Shown here piece by piece: positions 10,762-18,724 of a stretch of DNA of 64,000 bases (position 1 is the stretch's first letter; the number at the start of each line of letters is the position of its first letter). The notes below the pieces were generated by a model. That model was not told the origin of the DNA. It was given only the letters and a program-made list of their open reading frames with translations, and searched no databases. A program made the position numbers and the translations under genes. The stretch spans positions 62,001-126,000 of the forward strand of contig DAONTI010000005.1 in assembly GCA_035411585.1 (NCBI GenBank), given 5' to 3'. Source of the DNA: MWDV01 sp002070715 (GTDB lineage: Bacteria > Verrucomicrobiota > Verrucomicrobiia > Limisphaerales > MWDV01).

Positions 10762-13346
10762 TGCCCCCTCCGCATACGCCAGAAGCGCACGCCCGCTGGG
10801 CTCATCAATGGCACGGTGTTGGTGCGGCTCTCGGACAGCACGGAGACAGCCGCGGTCCAGTTGGCCAGGGGGGTGGCGACGTTGGTGGAGGCCAGAATCG
10901 TGAAATAGGCGCCGGGGTCGGCCACAAACGTCAACAGAAACTCGTTCGTCGTGGGTGATTTCTCCAGCGCGGTGATGACGGGCACCGGCGGCGTTGCCCC
11001 GCCAAGAACCACCGAGACCTTCTGCGTCGTCGGCGCGGGATTGCCGGGCAGCCCGCCGGAGTGGGTGACCGTAATGCGATACTCGCCCGCCGCTGGTGAC
11101 GCAATGGAAATGCGCTCCACATTGTTCCGGTTGTCCACGCCCCGCGTGGCCGCTGCCGAACGGGCTGCCGCCGTCTTGTTCGTCAGGTCGGGATTCAATA
11201 CCCACGGACGGGAGATCGTCGCCGTGCCCAAATGCTCAACGACCACATCGAGGTTGTTGACCAGCATCGGATCGGGCAGGTCCGCCGCCGTGACATTGGT
11301 GATGGCCGGCCCCGGCGGGTCACTCCAGGCCGCCGTCACGGACAGCGGCTCTGTCCCGCTGGATGTTACCACCCACGAAACCGATTGCGTCGGTGCCAAC
11401 GTGAACTCCTTGATGAGCGAGCCGCGTCCCCAATTGAAGTCCTGCTCCACGCGCTCCACCGCGCGCCGGGCGTTGAAGATGCCGTGCCCCAGCCGGTAGT
11501 CCGACCCTTCGGCCCCGACCTCATCCACCGTGTCAATCGCCACGGCCTTGAGCGTGGAATTCAGCCAGGCATCCGCCGCGTTGGTTAGTCCAGGATAGAG
11601 TTGCGCCCGCCGCTGCAACACCAACCCCAGCCCGCCCACCACGCCCGGCGCGGCAAAGCTCGTACCTTCGGCGAACACCTCGTACTGGTTGACCGCTGCC
11701 GCCGTGGGCGAGATCAGGCCGAGGATATACCCGCTACTCACCTCTCCCAATTGATAGCGCAACCACAGATTCGGCGTGCCGACCGCAACCAAGTCAGGCT
11801 TCAGTCGCCCGTCATCGGTGGGGCCGGCACCGCTGAAAGTGGCTGGAACGGCGTTGGCACCGGGTCCGAAACCGAAGATCACAAAGTGATTGCTGACCCA
11901 GTAAACATCCTCGCACGCTCCTACCGTCAGCACGTTCTTTGCGGTGCCGGGTGCGGCGAGGGAGTCATAACCGCCGTCATCGCCGTCCAGCCAGTCGCGT
12001 GTAGTCGTGCTCACCACGAACACGCCGTTGCTCAACCAATAGTAGGTGCCGGGTGAATTGGTCGGCCCTTCAAGCCGGTCGTTCCCGCACGAATAGACCA
12101 TTAAATGACGAATCGCCTCTGCATTGTGGAATCGGTCAACCTGGACGCAGCCGATGTCAGCGTCGTTCGGAATGGTGTAAAGCCCGAACTTTGGGTCTTC
12201 GGAAAAGCTCGCTCCCGGCGGACCCCACCAAACCCAAACGTTGGTGACCACCACACCGACTTGGTTGGTGAGGGTCCGGTGACGCCGCCAGCCGTTGGCC
12301 AGTCCCCACGAATGGTTGGCCAGAAACACCGGCGCATTGGTCGCATCCCCCGCTGCAGCCGATTCCCGCTCGCTCTTGAAATTTGCCGTGTCGTAGGCAA
12401 AGACATTGGCCTGATACGCCACGCCGCGTGCCTGGTAGAACTGTCCGAAGATACTGCGGACTCCACCGGCGGCCATCGTGCCGGCCACGGCAGTCGCATG
12501 GCCGCTGGTGTCCAGCATCGCGTTGTCCCGTTGCCGGACCCGCGTGCCAAACTCAATGTGGTTGGTCCGCACCCCGCCGTCTGTCTCCCACAATGCGAGC
12601 GTGACGTTTGTGCCGGTCAGGTTGCGCCCCGTATTACTCTCCGAGTAGGGCCACGCGCCCAGCGGCCACAATTCGTCGGCACTGATGCTGGCCGCCGCCG
12701 CCGTGTTGTGACTGCCGACGTAGGCCGGCCCGCCGGCAATCTCGTCCACGAGAATCAGCTTTCGCCCATCAGATTCCTGAATCTCGCGTGGCGTGCCAAG
12801 GCGTTTGGACAACTCGTCCAACGCGCGCTCCTTGGCTGGTTGCTCGGCAGCCGAGCGGGTGGCCTGCTCGCGCAAGGCCGCGAATTCCGCTTCGCCTTCC
12901 TGCCGCTTCTCCTCGCTCGCCGCCCGGCCGGGCGGAATCAGCGCCCGCGTCTGCGGCGCAAGCGCCACCTTTTTCTGTTGCCACGCTTCCTCGGCACGGC
13001 GTCTGGCGTCTTCTGCCGCCTGATGTGCCGCCGCCGCCAGTACGGGGTCGGCGGCGATGGCCTTGGCCAGCGCGGCAGCCTTCGCGTGCCGCTTCCGGGC
13101 GACGGCCTGCTCCGGTGTGTCGGGCACGCCGGTGTCATCCGCCAGGAACTTGCCCGGCGCAAACTCAACCGCTGGCAATTCGGGATGCGGGTTGAAGGGC
13201 CACGGCGGCTTCCACTCGTAATCCTTCGCTGAATAGTAACTGCCCAGTTTGGGCGGTTCTTGGAGTTGGGCGCGACCGACGCTGGCAAGGGCAAGCGCCG
13301 TAATTACGATGGCGATTCCTTTCGTTGCGCCGATTCTTGTTTTCAT
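10758..13346 (-). CDS. Secreted subtilisin-like serine protease (S8)
   Basis: This is an 862-residue protein with a signal peptide (ending near GRAQLQEPP), an Ala/Arg/Glu-rich helical prodomain to about residue 180, and a subtilase domain. The catalytic triad reads Asp256 (ALWETDGG), His283 (TSGHATAVAGTMAAGG) and Ser563 (GTSFAAPGVVGG). An oxyanion Asn is likely in LANHSWG. After the catalytic domain a beta-sandwich P-like domain (SVSWVVTSSGTEPLSVTAAW) and a C-terminal module ending FWRMRRGQ follow, the latter of a type common in verrucomicrobial secreted proteins. It is co-transcribed with the PEP-CTERM gene. A duplicated promoter module lies upstream at 13398-13520. Confidence 0.88.
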   Translation of the reverse strand: MKTRIGATKGIAIVITALALASVGRAQLQEPPKLGSYYSAKDYEWKPPWPFNPHPELPAVEFAPGKFLADDTGVPDTPEQAVARKRHAKAAALAKAIAADPVLAAAAHQAAEDARRRAEEAWQQKKVALAPQTRALIPPGRAASEEKRQEGEAEFAALREQATRSAAEQPAKERALDELSKRLGTPREIQESDGRKLILVDEIAGGPAYVGSHNTAAAASISADELWPLGAWPYSESNTGRNLTGTNVTLALWETDGGVRTNHIEFGTRVRQRDNAMLDTSGHATAVAGTMAAGGVRSIFGQFYQARGVAYQANVFAYDTANFKSERESAAAGDATNAPVFLANHSWGLANGWRRHRTLTNQVGVVVTNVWVWWGPPGASFSEDPKFGLYTIPNDADIGCVQVDRFHNAEAIRHLMVYSCGNDRLEGPTNSPGTYYWLSNGVFVVSTTTRDWLDGDDGGYDSLAAPGTAKNVLTVGACEDVYWVSNHFVIFGFGPGANAVPATFSGAGPTDDGRLKPDLVAVGTPNLWLRYQLGEVSSGYILGLISPTAAAVNQYEVFAEGTSFAAPGVVGGLGLVLQRRAQLYPGLTNAADAWLNSTLKAVAIDTVDEVGAEGSDYRLGHGIFNARRAVERVEQDFNWGRGSLIKEFTLAPTQSVSWVVTSSGTEPLSVTAAWSDPPGPAITNVTAADLPDPMLVNNLDVVVEHLGTATISRPWVLNPDLTNKTAAARSAAATRGVDNRNNVERISIASPAAGEYRITVTHSGGLPGNPAPTTQKVSVVLGGATPPVPVITALEKSPTTNEFLLTFVADPGAYFTILASTNVATPLANWTAAVSVLSESRTNTVPLMSPAGVRFWRMRRGQ

Positions 13347-13397
13347 GGTGGCGGTTCAGTTTGCTGTGCGTGTTCGCTTTGCCCACGACGTGCGCGA

Positions 13398-13520
13398 ACA
13401 GTTAATTAAACGACAGTCGCATTGGGTTATTTGTCGCCATGTTACGGTGGCCGAAGCATAATGATTTTACAACGGGTTGTCACGCCGTGATTTCGCCGGA
13501 TCAATCGCAATTTCTGCCGC
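13398..13520 (-). promoter_or_regulatory. Promoter-bearing repeat module, copy 1 (upstream of the subtilase)
   Basis: On the minus strand, GTGACA (13478-13483) and TATGCT (13455-13460) are spaced by exactly 17 bases and resemble sigma-70 -35 and -10 boxes pointing at the subtilase. The surrounding roughly 110 bases match the segment at 16796-16917 at about 75% identity without gaps, by my hand alignment, and both -35/-10 boxes and spacing are kept. The similarity ends near TTAAC-T-GTT, just before the 5' leader. Whether this is a mobile repeat that happens to carry a promoter or a conserved regulatory region cannot be decided from two copies. Confidence 0.55.
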
Positions 13521-13592
13521 CTGGCCAGGGGCCACGCGACAACGCGGGCCTGCCCGTACGCCCGCCCGCTGGGGGAAAACCATCTGAACAAC

Positions 13593-14435
13593 ATGCGACC
13601 GCCACTCCCTCCCGTTGAACGCGGCCGTTTCCCGGCGCGATTGCATGTGTTGCTTGCGCGCGAGGCAAAGGTCGGGTTGGTCATCCGGCGCGGCCCGTCG
13701 AAATCGGTGTGCGCGGTTTTGTGGAATCGCACGCGTGATGCTTTCCGCGTGGGACAGTGGCTGCGTGGTCGGATTTACGAGCGGCGTTCGGATCTATCGC
13801 CGGACGGCCAGCATTTCCTGTATTTCGCCATGAACGGGCGGTGGGAATCGGAAACGCGCGGCGCGTGGACCGCCATTTCCCGCGTGCCGTTTTTGAAGGC
13901 GTTGGATTTATTTGCCAAAGGCGATTGCTGGCACGGTGGCGGATTGTTTTTGTCCGAGCACGAATTCTGGCTCAATGACGGTTACGGCCATACAGAGTTA
14001 AAGCGCTCCAGCCGTCTGCATCGCAATCAGAACGGCGGTCCGCAGACCTATTTTGGCGGAGAGTGTCTGACGGTTTATTACAACCGCTTGCAACGTGATG
14101 GCTGGCGCATGCACGCCCAGGAATATCAAGGCGCCACGCTCTTCGAGAAGCAACTGCCAAAGTCGTGGATCCTCCGCAAACCGGCCTACGCGGAAGTGGA
14201 TCAGCCGCCGGGGCGCGGCTGTTATTGGGACGCCCATGAGTTGCGGCAGATTTCCACCGATACGACGTTGGTTTTTCCGGAATGGGAATGGGCGGATTAC
14301 GTGGATGGGCGATTGGTCTTTGCGGTTGCCGGACAGTTGCGCGTGGCGCGCTTGGGACGAAAGCAGTTGTGCGGGGAAAAGTTGCTGTACGATTTCAATG
14401 GAATGAAGTTTCAAGCGTTGACCGCACCGTATTAA
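13593..14435 (+). CDS. Conserved hypothetical protein (WNRTRDAF family)
   Basis: This 280-residue protein has no signal peptide or membrane helix. It has distinctive Trp/Arg/Gly-rich blocks: CAVLWNRTRDAFRVGQWLRG, DLSPDGQHFLYFAMNGRWES, RGAWTAISRVPFLKALDLF and GDCWHGGGLFLSEHEFWLND. Proteins with these blocks are widespread as uncharacterised genes in Planctomycetes, Verrucomicrobia and Acidobacteria, to my knowledge without an assigned function. Strands alternate as in a beta-propeller-like or WD-type fold, but this is only an impression. It is monocistronic and convergent with the DUF3592 gene, whose stop is 15 bases away. Confidence 0.7.
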   Translation: MRPPLPPVERGRFPARLHVLLAREAKVGLVIRRGPSKSVCAVLWNRTRDAFRVGQWLRGRIYERRSDLSPDGQHFLYFAMNGRWESETRGAWTAISRVPFLKALDLFAKGDCWHGGGLFLSEHEFWLNDGYGHTELKRSSRLHRNQNGGPQTYFGGECLTVYYNRLQRDGWRMHAQEYQGATLFEKQLPKSWILRKPAYAEVDQPPGRGCYWDAHELRQISTDTTLVFPEWEWADYVDGRLVFAVAGQLRVARLGRKQLCGEKLLYDFNGMKFQALTAPY

Positions 14436-14449
14436 GCGGCACCAGATGG

Positions 14450-15022
14450 TCACCGAACCAAGTTCAGCGGTCGCCGGGCCTCAGCCGGTGGTGTGTTCCT
14501 TTTAAGCAAAATCACGCCGAGGGGCACGGCCACAACGCCCATGACTCCCAGCACGATCGGTAGAGCCCAAAGCTGTCGGAAGCTGACAATGCGCGCGCGT
14601 CGCGGCGCATCGGGCCGATACAAAACCGACACGTTGTCGCCCACGTGAAATTCGGGCGGGGAGGAATAAAAGCTCGACGCCACCGTATGCTGGGCGCCGG
14701 CTGCATCCTCAAATTGAAAGGTGGGGGCATAAGTAACGTCTCCCGAACCCTTATCCGTCTTCTGGCGCATTTCGAGGATCGTGCCGGTCGTGCGTTGGGC
14801 CGTCCGGGTGAAATGCCAGGTATGAATCGCTGTGGCTGAGGCGGCCACCAGCAGGACGCATCCGATGCCAATGAACAGTTTGGGGACGAGGGGATTCTTG
14901 GCTCCATGAATTTGTTTCGCCGCTTCACGCATGGAGCGTGAAAACCCAATCATGAAACCCAATATCACCCCGAAGACGATCCCGGACACCAAGACGATGA
15001 GAATGACGATGGCCGTGTCCAT
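14450..15022 (-). CDS. DUF3592-type membrane protein
   Basis: This is a 190-residue protein with three predicted membrane segments: AIVILIVLVSGIVFGVILGF at the N-terminus, LFIGIGCVLLVAASATAIHT, and LPIVLGVMGVVAVPLGVILL near the C-terminus. Between the last two is a soluble domain with TTGTILEM, APTFQFEDAAGAQHTV and VGDNVSVLYRPDAPRRARI. The pattern of a short extracytoplasmic beta domain ending in VLYxPxxP between two helices is typical of DUF3592, whose function is unknown. The start at 15022 is preferred because it begins directly before the first helix. No operon partner is evident. Confidence 0.72.
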   Translation of the reverse strand: MDTAIVILIVLVSGIVFGVILGFMIGFSRSMREAAKQIHGAKNPLVPKLFIGIGCVLLVAASATAIHTWHFTRTAQRTTGTILEMRQKTDKGSGDVTYAPTFQFEDAAGAQHTVASSFYSSPPEFHVGDNVSVLYRPDAPRRARIVSFRQLWALPIVLGVMGVVAVPLGVILLKRNTPPAEARRPLNLVR

Positions 15023-15203
15023 GTCGCGTAATTTGCGGCAGCTTATCCGGCGGGTCACCGCAAGCAAGCAGGGATTCCCGAGGGCGGCGGCGCTGGGGGT
15101 GAATCGTTTGCTTTACGGGTGGCGGGTTTTGCGTGGATTGGCCCCACGATGCCGCGCTTGACGCGCTTGTTTCCGTCCCGGCGCTCCGCTTCGGCTTGTG
15201 GAC

Positions 15204-15743
15204 CTATCGTCGGTGCTTTGGGTGGATCCGGATCAGAAAGATTTCCAAACGAATGACTGATTCTCGATCAATGCCGCAGGCTTGGTGCATGGCATGAGCA
15301 AAGAGATGCGGGGGGATGGCAACGTGCCGGTATCCCATCGTCCGCATCCCCAGAATCGCGTAATAAATTCCCGGCAGGACATCCGCTTGCCGGGCCAACA
15401 ACCAGAGTCGCTGGTAGCTGACGTTTGACCGGTGCATCTCCGGCGCCTGCCACGCGATCACCGGTTTCCCCTCGAGGGTCGTCACGTAGGGGATGGGATC
15501 CTGTAGGATTGTCTCGAACTCCAACGGATCCCCTTTATTGCGATAAAACTTGAGAACCGCGTCAACGCGATCGGAGTCTTGGACCGGATCGCCGTACCCG
15601 ACGATTTCATTCAACAACTTGATTCCGGCCCGAAGCTTCCGGGGCACTTTCTCTGAACGCTCCTCCGTGCGCCTCTGCGCGCCGAAGGCCTCGCGAGAAA
15701 AAACCCTGGCGAAAAGCTCACGAACCCGCTTGGCAATCCTCAT
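15204..15743 (-). CDS. FKBP-like peptidyl-prolyl isomerase-related protein
   Basis: This 179-residue protein has a basic N-terminus and no signal peptide. Residues from about 50 onward follow the FKBP order of elements: VGYGDPVQDSDRVDAVLKFY (strand pair), GDPLEFETI, EGKPVIAWQAPEM, then ILGMRTMGYRHVAIPPHLFA and VIRLEIFLIRI at the end. The GMRxxGxRxxxIPPxL block is the best FKBP marker. Between strands an insert (HRSNVSYQRLWLLARQADVL) replaces the usual flap, so catalytic activity is uncertain. It sits in the accessory stretch between a DUF3592 gene and REP-like repeats. A chaperone role without isomerase activity is an alternative. Confidence 0.55.
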   Translation of the reverse strand: MRIAKRVRELFARVFSREAFGAQRRTEERSEKVPRKLRAGIKLLNEIVGYGDPVQDSDRVDAVLKFYRNKGDPLEFETILQDPIPYVTTLEGKPVIAWQAPEMHRSNVSYQRLWLLARQADVLPGIYYAILGMRTMGYRHVAIPPHLFAHAMHQACGIDRESVIRLEIFLIRIHPKHRR

Positions 15744-15780
15744 AGGCGCAGCAGCTTAACGCGGCTAAGCCGCAACCAAA

Positions 15781-15847
15781 GGAGCGCAGAATTTATTCCG
15801 CGTGTTTCAAGGTCAGCGGGCCACTCGCGGAATAAATTCCGCGCTCC
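15781..15847. repeat. REP-like palindrome with 22-bp arms
   Basis: The arms at 15781-15802 and 15826-15847 are inverted repeats of each other with one mismatch (core GAATTTATTCCGCG), separated by a 23-base spacer. The arrangement is that of a REP/BIME-type intergenic palindrome. It lies just upstream of the FKBP-like gene. No second copy was noticed in this window. Confidence 0.7.
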
Positions 15848-15927
15848 GGTAAAATCTTTGCAGAATGCGATGATGTTGGGAGATAGCACTGCAGGGTCAG
15901 GCGGCGTGGCTTGTGAGGCTAGATAAA

Positions 15928-16171
15928 TCATCTCGGAGTGGCCAGACGCTCCAAGCACGCCGCGGCGCCCAAGCCGTCGTCCATCGCACCGCAGATGATG
16001 TCGGTGATGTCATCGTCAGAGCCGGCAACTCGCGTGTCGCGGCGAATGGCTGCGAGGAGCCGGCTCATCGCCGATCCCGAAGTCACCGTCCAGCCATGCG
16101 CGCACGGCGGCCATGGGCGTGAGAGCGCGCAAGCGCTCAAACCGCTCTTTGTTCTGTGGTTGAAACGTCAT
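15928..16171 (-). pseudogene. Small hypothetical gene, probably frameshifted
   Basis: Reading the minus strand from ATG 16171 gives MTFQPQNKERFERLRALTPM and continues to about GDFGIGDE, then runs to a stop at 16016 in a poor-quality frame. Exactly at GATGAG the adjacent frame opens with MSRLLAAIRRDTRVAGSDDD and ends at 15928 with AAACLERLATPR. The two halves together read like one 80-residue helical protein broken by a one-base change; two overlapping genes linked by ATGA are the alternative. Its start lies 23 bases from the R' end of the attC-like site, which is where a downstream gene cassette would begin. The function is unknown. Confidence 0.4.
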
Positions 16172-16193
16172 GTGGGGTGGGAGGTGCGGACGC

Positions 16194-16301
16194 TGCTAAC
16201 GGCCAAAAGCTGAGCCACGCGACCTGCGACTTCCGAACGGCGGAAGTCCGCAGCGCCAAACCGAAAGCGCCCAGGCGGTTTGCTCCAGCGTTTTGTTAGA
16301 T
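16194..16301 (-). other. Candidate integron attC recombination site
   Basis: On the minus strand the site begins with ATCTAAC (RYYYAAC consensus) and ends 108 bases later with GTTAGCA (GTTRRRY consensus). The flanks pair imperfectly: AAAACGCTGGAGC near the 5' end against GCTCAGCTTTT near the 3' end, with a one-base bulge as expected for attC. The interior forms two further hairpins (CTGC-GGACTTCCG pairing with CGGAAGTC-GCAG, and AAACCG with CGGTTT). The stop codon of the upstream gene (16296-16298) lies inside the first core, as is usual for gene cassettes. No integrase gene is present in the window. Confidence 0.5.
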
Positions 16302-16781
16302 CTCAATCTCCCCATGCGGTGTCACTTTTGGCAGATACGGAATGCGGAAATCGACAAACCGCTCCTTGGCGTCCTTTGCTTTCTCCCGAGTATAAATACG
16401 TAGGAAAAACTGTGTCGTGCCTTCAGGTGCTGACCAAAACTCCCAAATCATCGGAATGCCACTACGACCGTCATCTGGCACCCCAACTTGGCAGCCAAAC
16501 TTGGGGTCAATCTCTGTAGATTCCGCCGAAGTCCGAATGGAAGCCCTCACGGCATAGCGCTCATTGGGGTTGCCTCCCAACCAACGACATCGGACACGAA
16601 GCAATCGGTTGGTTCCGGTAGGATACACATAAACATCCTCAACCCGCATGCTGATGCCATCAGCTATCGTTTTGGTCTGGGTGATACGCCAAGACCGGAT
16701 CGGATTGGCCTTTGGCAGCAACACCACCGCCAGCACAGCCATCGCGACGCTGATCCATATGAGTGATTCACGACGACGCAT
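16296..16781 (-). CDS. Hypothetical membrane-anchored protein in a cassette-like setting
   Basis: This is a 161-residue protein starting MRRRESLIW with a single N-terminal hydrophobic helix (WISVAMAVLAVVLLPKANPI), then a predicted extracytoplasmic beta-rich domain (ISMRVEDVYVYPTGTNRLLR, YAVRASIRT, TTQFFLRIYTREKAKD, FVDFRIPYLPKV). No family is recognised. The gene is bracketed by GTTAGGT, 6 bases before the start codon on the coding strand, and by the attC-like site that overlaps its stop codon. It is therefore probably an integron-type gene cassette. GC content is visibly lower than in neighbouring housekeeping genes. The copy-2 promoter module lies immediately upstream and points into it. 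Confidence 0.6.
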   Translation of the reverse strand: MRRRESLIWISVAMAVLAVVLLPKANPIRSWRITQTKTIADGISMRVEDVYVYPTGTNRLLRVRCRWLGGNPNERYAVRASIRTSAESTEIDPKFGCQVGVPDDGRSGIPMIWEFWSAPEGTTQFFLRIYTREKAKDAKERFVDFRIPYLPKVTPHGEIEI

Positions 16782-16795
16782 AATTTGAGACCTAA

Positions 16796-16917
16796 CGGTT
16801 AAGTGAGTGACCATTGCATTGGATTGTTTGCCGCCATTTCACGGTGCTTGAAGCATGATGATTCCATAACCAATTGTCAAGCCGTGATTTCGTCGAATCA
16901 GCCACTGTTTCTGCCGC
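16796..16917 (-). promoter_or_regulatory. Promoter-bearing repeat module, copy 2
   Basis: The minus strand has TTGACA (16875-16880) and CATGCT (16852-16857) with a 17-base spacer, a good -35 and an acceptable -10 box pointing at the cassette-like gene 16296-16781. The module aligns without gaps with 13398-13520 over about 110 bases (roughly 75% identity by eye). Similarity to copy 1 stops at TTAAC-C-GTT, exactly where the putative cassette boundary G/TTAGGT begins. This could be the platform that expresses an inserted cassette. Confidence 0.55.
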
Positions 16918-17027
16918 TAGCAGTGGTCCTTGGGCTGGCTGCCGGATGGCGTCCGATGTCAATGCCGGATTGGGATTGCATCGGGGCCGGGCCCACTTCA
17001 TGTTGACCGCCGACAACCAAATTCATC

Positions 17028-17972
17028 ATGCAAACTCTCACATTGGGCGTCAGTTCTTTGGTGAGCAGCCGGCTGGCCTACGGCTGCTGGCGGTTGGCGG
17101 GCACCTCGAAGCCGGCGGAAGTCACCCCAGCCTCCCGCGCGGCGGGGAAACGCGCCCTCGCCACCGCGTACGAGGCCGGGTACACACTGTTCGATAACGC
17201 GGACGTTTATTGCCGGGGAGAGGCGGAACGGCTCCTGGGCGAGGTGTTGCGGGAAATCTCCGGCATGCGCGAGCGGGTATTGATCGCCACCAAATGCGGC
17301 ATCCGGTTGCCCGGCGTGCCGCACCCGGATTCGCCCCACCGCTACGATTTTTCCGCGACCCACATTCTCCAGTCGTGCGACGAATCGTTGCGGCGCCTGG
17401 GGCTGGAAACGATTGACCTTTACCAGTTGCACCGGCCGGATTTTCTGGCGGATCCCGAGGAGGTGGCGGCGGCCTTCACCCGTTTGCGGGAGGCCGGCAA
17501 GGTCCGGTATTTCGGGGTGAGCAATTGCCGGCCCACGCTGTTGACCGCCCTGCAGCGCGCGTGTCCGCTGCCGCTCATTGTCCAGCAGGTGGAAATCAGC
17601 CTGTTCCAGCGGGCCCCATTCACCGATGGCACCCTGGATCAATGTCTCAGCGAACGGATCACGCCCTTGGCGTGGAGTCCGCTGGCCGGCGGGCTGCTCG
17701 GGGACGGCGCCAAACGGCCGCTCGAGGAGCCGGTCAATCATCCGGTGACCGCGACGCAGGCGGCGTTGGACGCGGTGGCGCAGGCCCACGGCACGACCCG
17801 GGCGGTGATTGCGCTGGCGTGGTTGCTCAAGCATCCGAGCCGGATCGTGCCCATCATCGGAACGGTCAACCCCGCGCGCATCCGCGAGCTGGCGCGGGCG
17901 CCGGAGATCGAGTTGACCCGCGAGGAATGGTATCGGTTGCTCCTGGTCGCGCGGGGTGAACCGTTGCCCTAG
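17028..17972 (+). CDS. Aldo/keto reductase
   Basis: This 314-residue NAD(P)H-dependent oxidoreductase has the AKR barrel. The catalytic tetrad is complete: Asp56 and Tyr61 (LFDNADVYCRG), Lys89 (LIATKCGI) and His135 (DLYQLHRPD). The C-terminal cofactor segment is seen in VPIIGTVNPARIRELARA. The overall layout (LAYGCWRLAG at the N-terminus, ITPLAWSPLAGG) resembles the YdhF-like AKR11 group, which reduces small carbonyls of unknown physiological identity. It is likely cytosolic. It is followed 54 bases later by thpR on the same strand. Confidence 0.9.
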   Translation: MQTLTLGVSSLVSSRLAYGCWRLAGTSKPAEVTPASRAAGKRALATAYEAGYTLFDNADVYCRGEAERLLGEVLREISGMRERVLIATKCGIRLPGVPHPDSPHRYDFSATHILQSCDESLRRLGLETIDLYQLHRPDFLADPEEVAAAFTRLREAGKVRYFGVSNCRPTLLTALQRACPLPLIVQQVEISLFQRAPFTDGTLDQCLSERITPLAWSPLAGGLLGDGAKRPLEEPVNHPVTATQAALDAVAQAHGTTRAVIALAWLLKHPSRIVPIIGTVNPARIRELARAPEIELTREEWYRLLLVARGEPLP

Positions 17973-18026
17973 CGTGTTGACGCTGCGGACCGGGTTCACG
18001 CGCGAGATCCGCAGACCGCAAGGGAT

Positions 18027-18614
18027 ATGACACCGTCTCCCCAATCCATCCGGGTGTTCATCGCCCTGGCCTTGCCGGATGCGGTCCGTCAACGTCTCGC
18101 GGCCTTGCAGCGGGAACTGCAAACCTACTGGCGGGGAAACTCCATCCGCTGGACTCCCGCGGACCAAATCCACCTGACGTTGCGTTTCGTGGGCGATATT
18201 TCGCTCCATGCGGTGCCGGCGCTGGAAGCGGCGGTGCGGCGGGCGGCGGCGGGGATGGCCGCTTTCTCCCTGGCGGCCAGCGGCAGCGGCAGCTTTCCCG
18301 GAGAGCGTAATCCGCGCGTGTTATGGGTGGGGGTGACGGGCGATCTGGCCGCGCTGACGCGGCTCCAAGAGCGCGTGTGGGAGGCAACCCAGCCTTGGGG
18401 TGAAACAGAAGCCCGCCCCTTTCGGCCGCATCTCACGATTGGCCGGGTAAAAAACCTGCCGCCGGGGCGGCCTCCGCTTTCCCGGCAGACGAGCGGGCCG
18501 AGCGGCGAAGTCTTTGGGCGTTGGCGGGTGGAGGAAGTGTTGTTGATGCGCAGCGAACTCGCCGCCAGCGGGGCCACGCACACCGTGCTGGCGCGCGTGC
18601 CGTTTACCAGTTGA
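18027..18614 (+). CDS. thpR: RNA 2',3'-cyclic phosphodiesterase (2H family)
   Basis: This is a 195-residue 2H phosphoesterase with the two signature H-x-T-x motifs: His49-Thr51 in QIHLTLRFVG and His135-Thr137 in RPHLTIGRVKNL. The N-terminus RVFIALALPDAVRQRLAALQ is typical of ThpR/LigT. The family hydrolyses 2',3'-cyclic phosphate RNA ends and can ligate tRNA halves in vitro; the physiological role is unclear. Length fits the family (about 180-200 residues). Confidence 0.9.
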   Translation: MTPSPQSIRVFIALALPDAVRQRLAALQRELQTYWRGNSIRWTPADQIHLTLRFVGDISLHAVPALEAAVRRAAAGMAAFSLAASGSGSFPGERNPRVLWVGVTGDLAALTRLQERVWEATQPWGETEARPFRPHLTIGRVKNLPPGRPPLSRQTSGPSGEVFGRWRVEEVLLMRSELAASGATHTVLARVPFTS

Positions 18615-18659
18615 GGCGGGCACAGGAGACGCCTCCGTGGCGGACCGGGGGCGCGGGGG

Positions 18660-18724
18660 CGGAAAATTCCGGGCGATCAAGCTTGGGGCAATTTCCAAGG
18701 CGCAGGGGTTATCAGTCCAAACCG
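18660..18724. repeat. Direct repeat A: frameshifted copy of the oxidoreductase 3' end
   Basis: This segment matches 20652-20721 in the same orientation with two or three substitutions and a 5-base deletion. The matching copy contains the last codons (WTNNPYRAPWKLPQA) and 3' flank of the oxidoreductase gene 20669-21976, so this is a broken remnant of a second such gene end. Confidence 0.8.

Noticed and set aside
16796..16804. Second attC site formed by ACTTAAC and GTTAGGT on the minus strand
   Set aside because: The two cores are one base apart with no L boxes or loop, so no functional site; treated as a module boundary instead.
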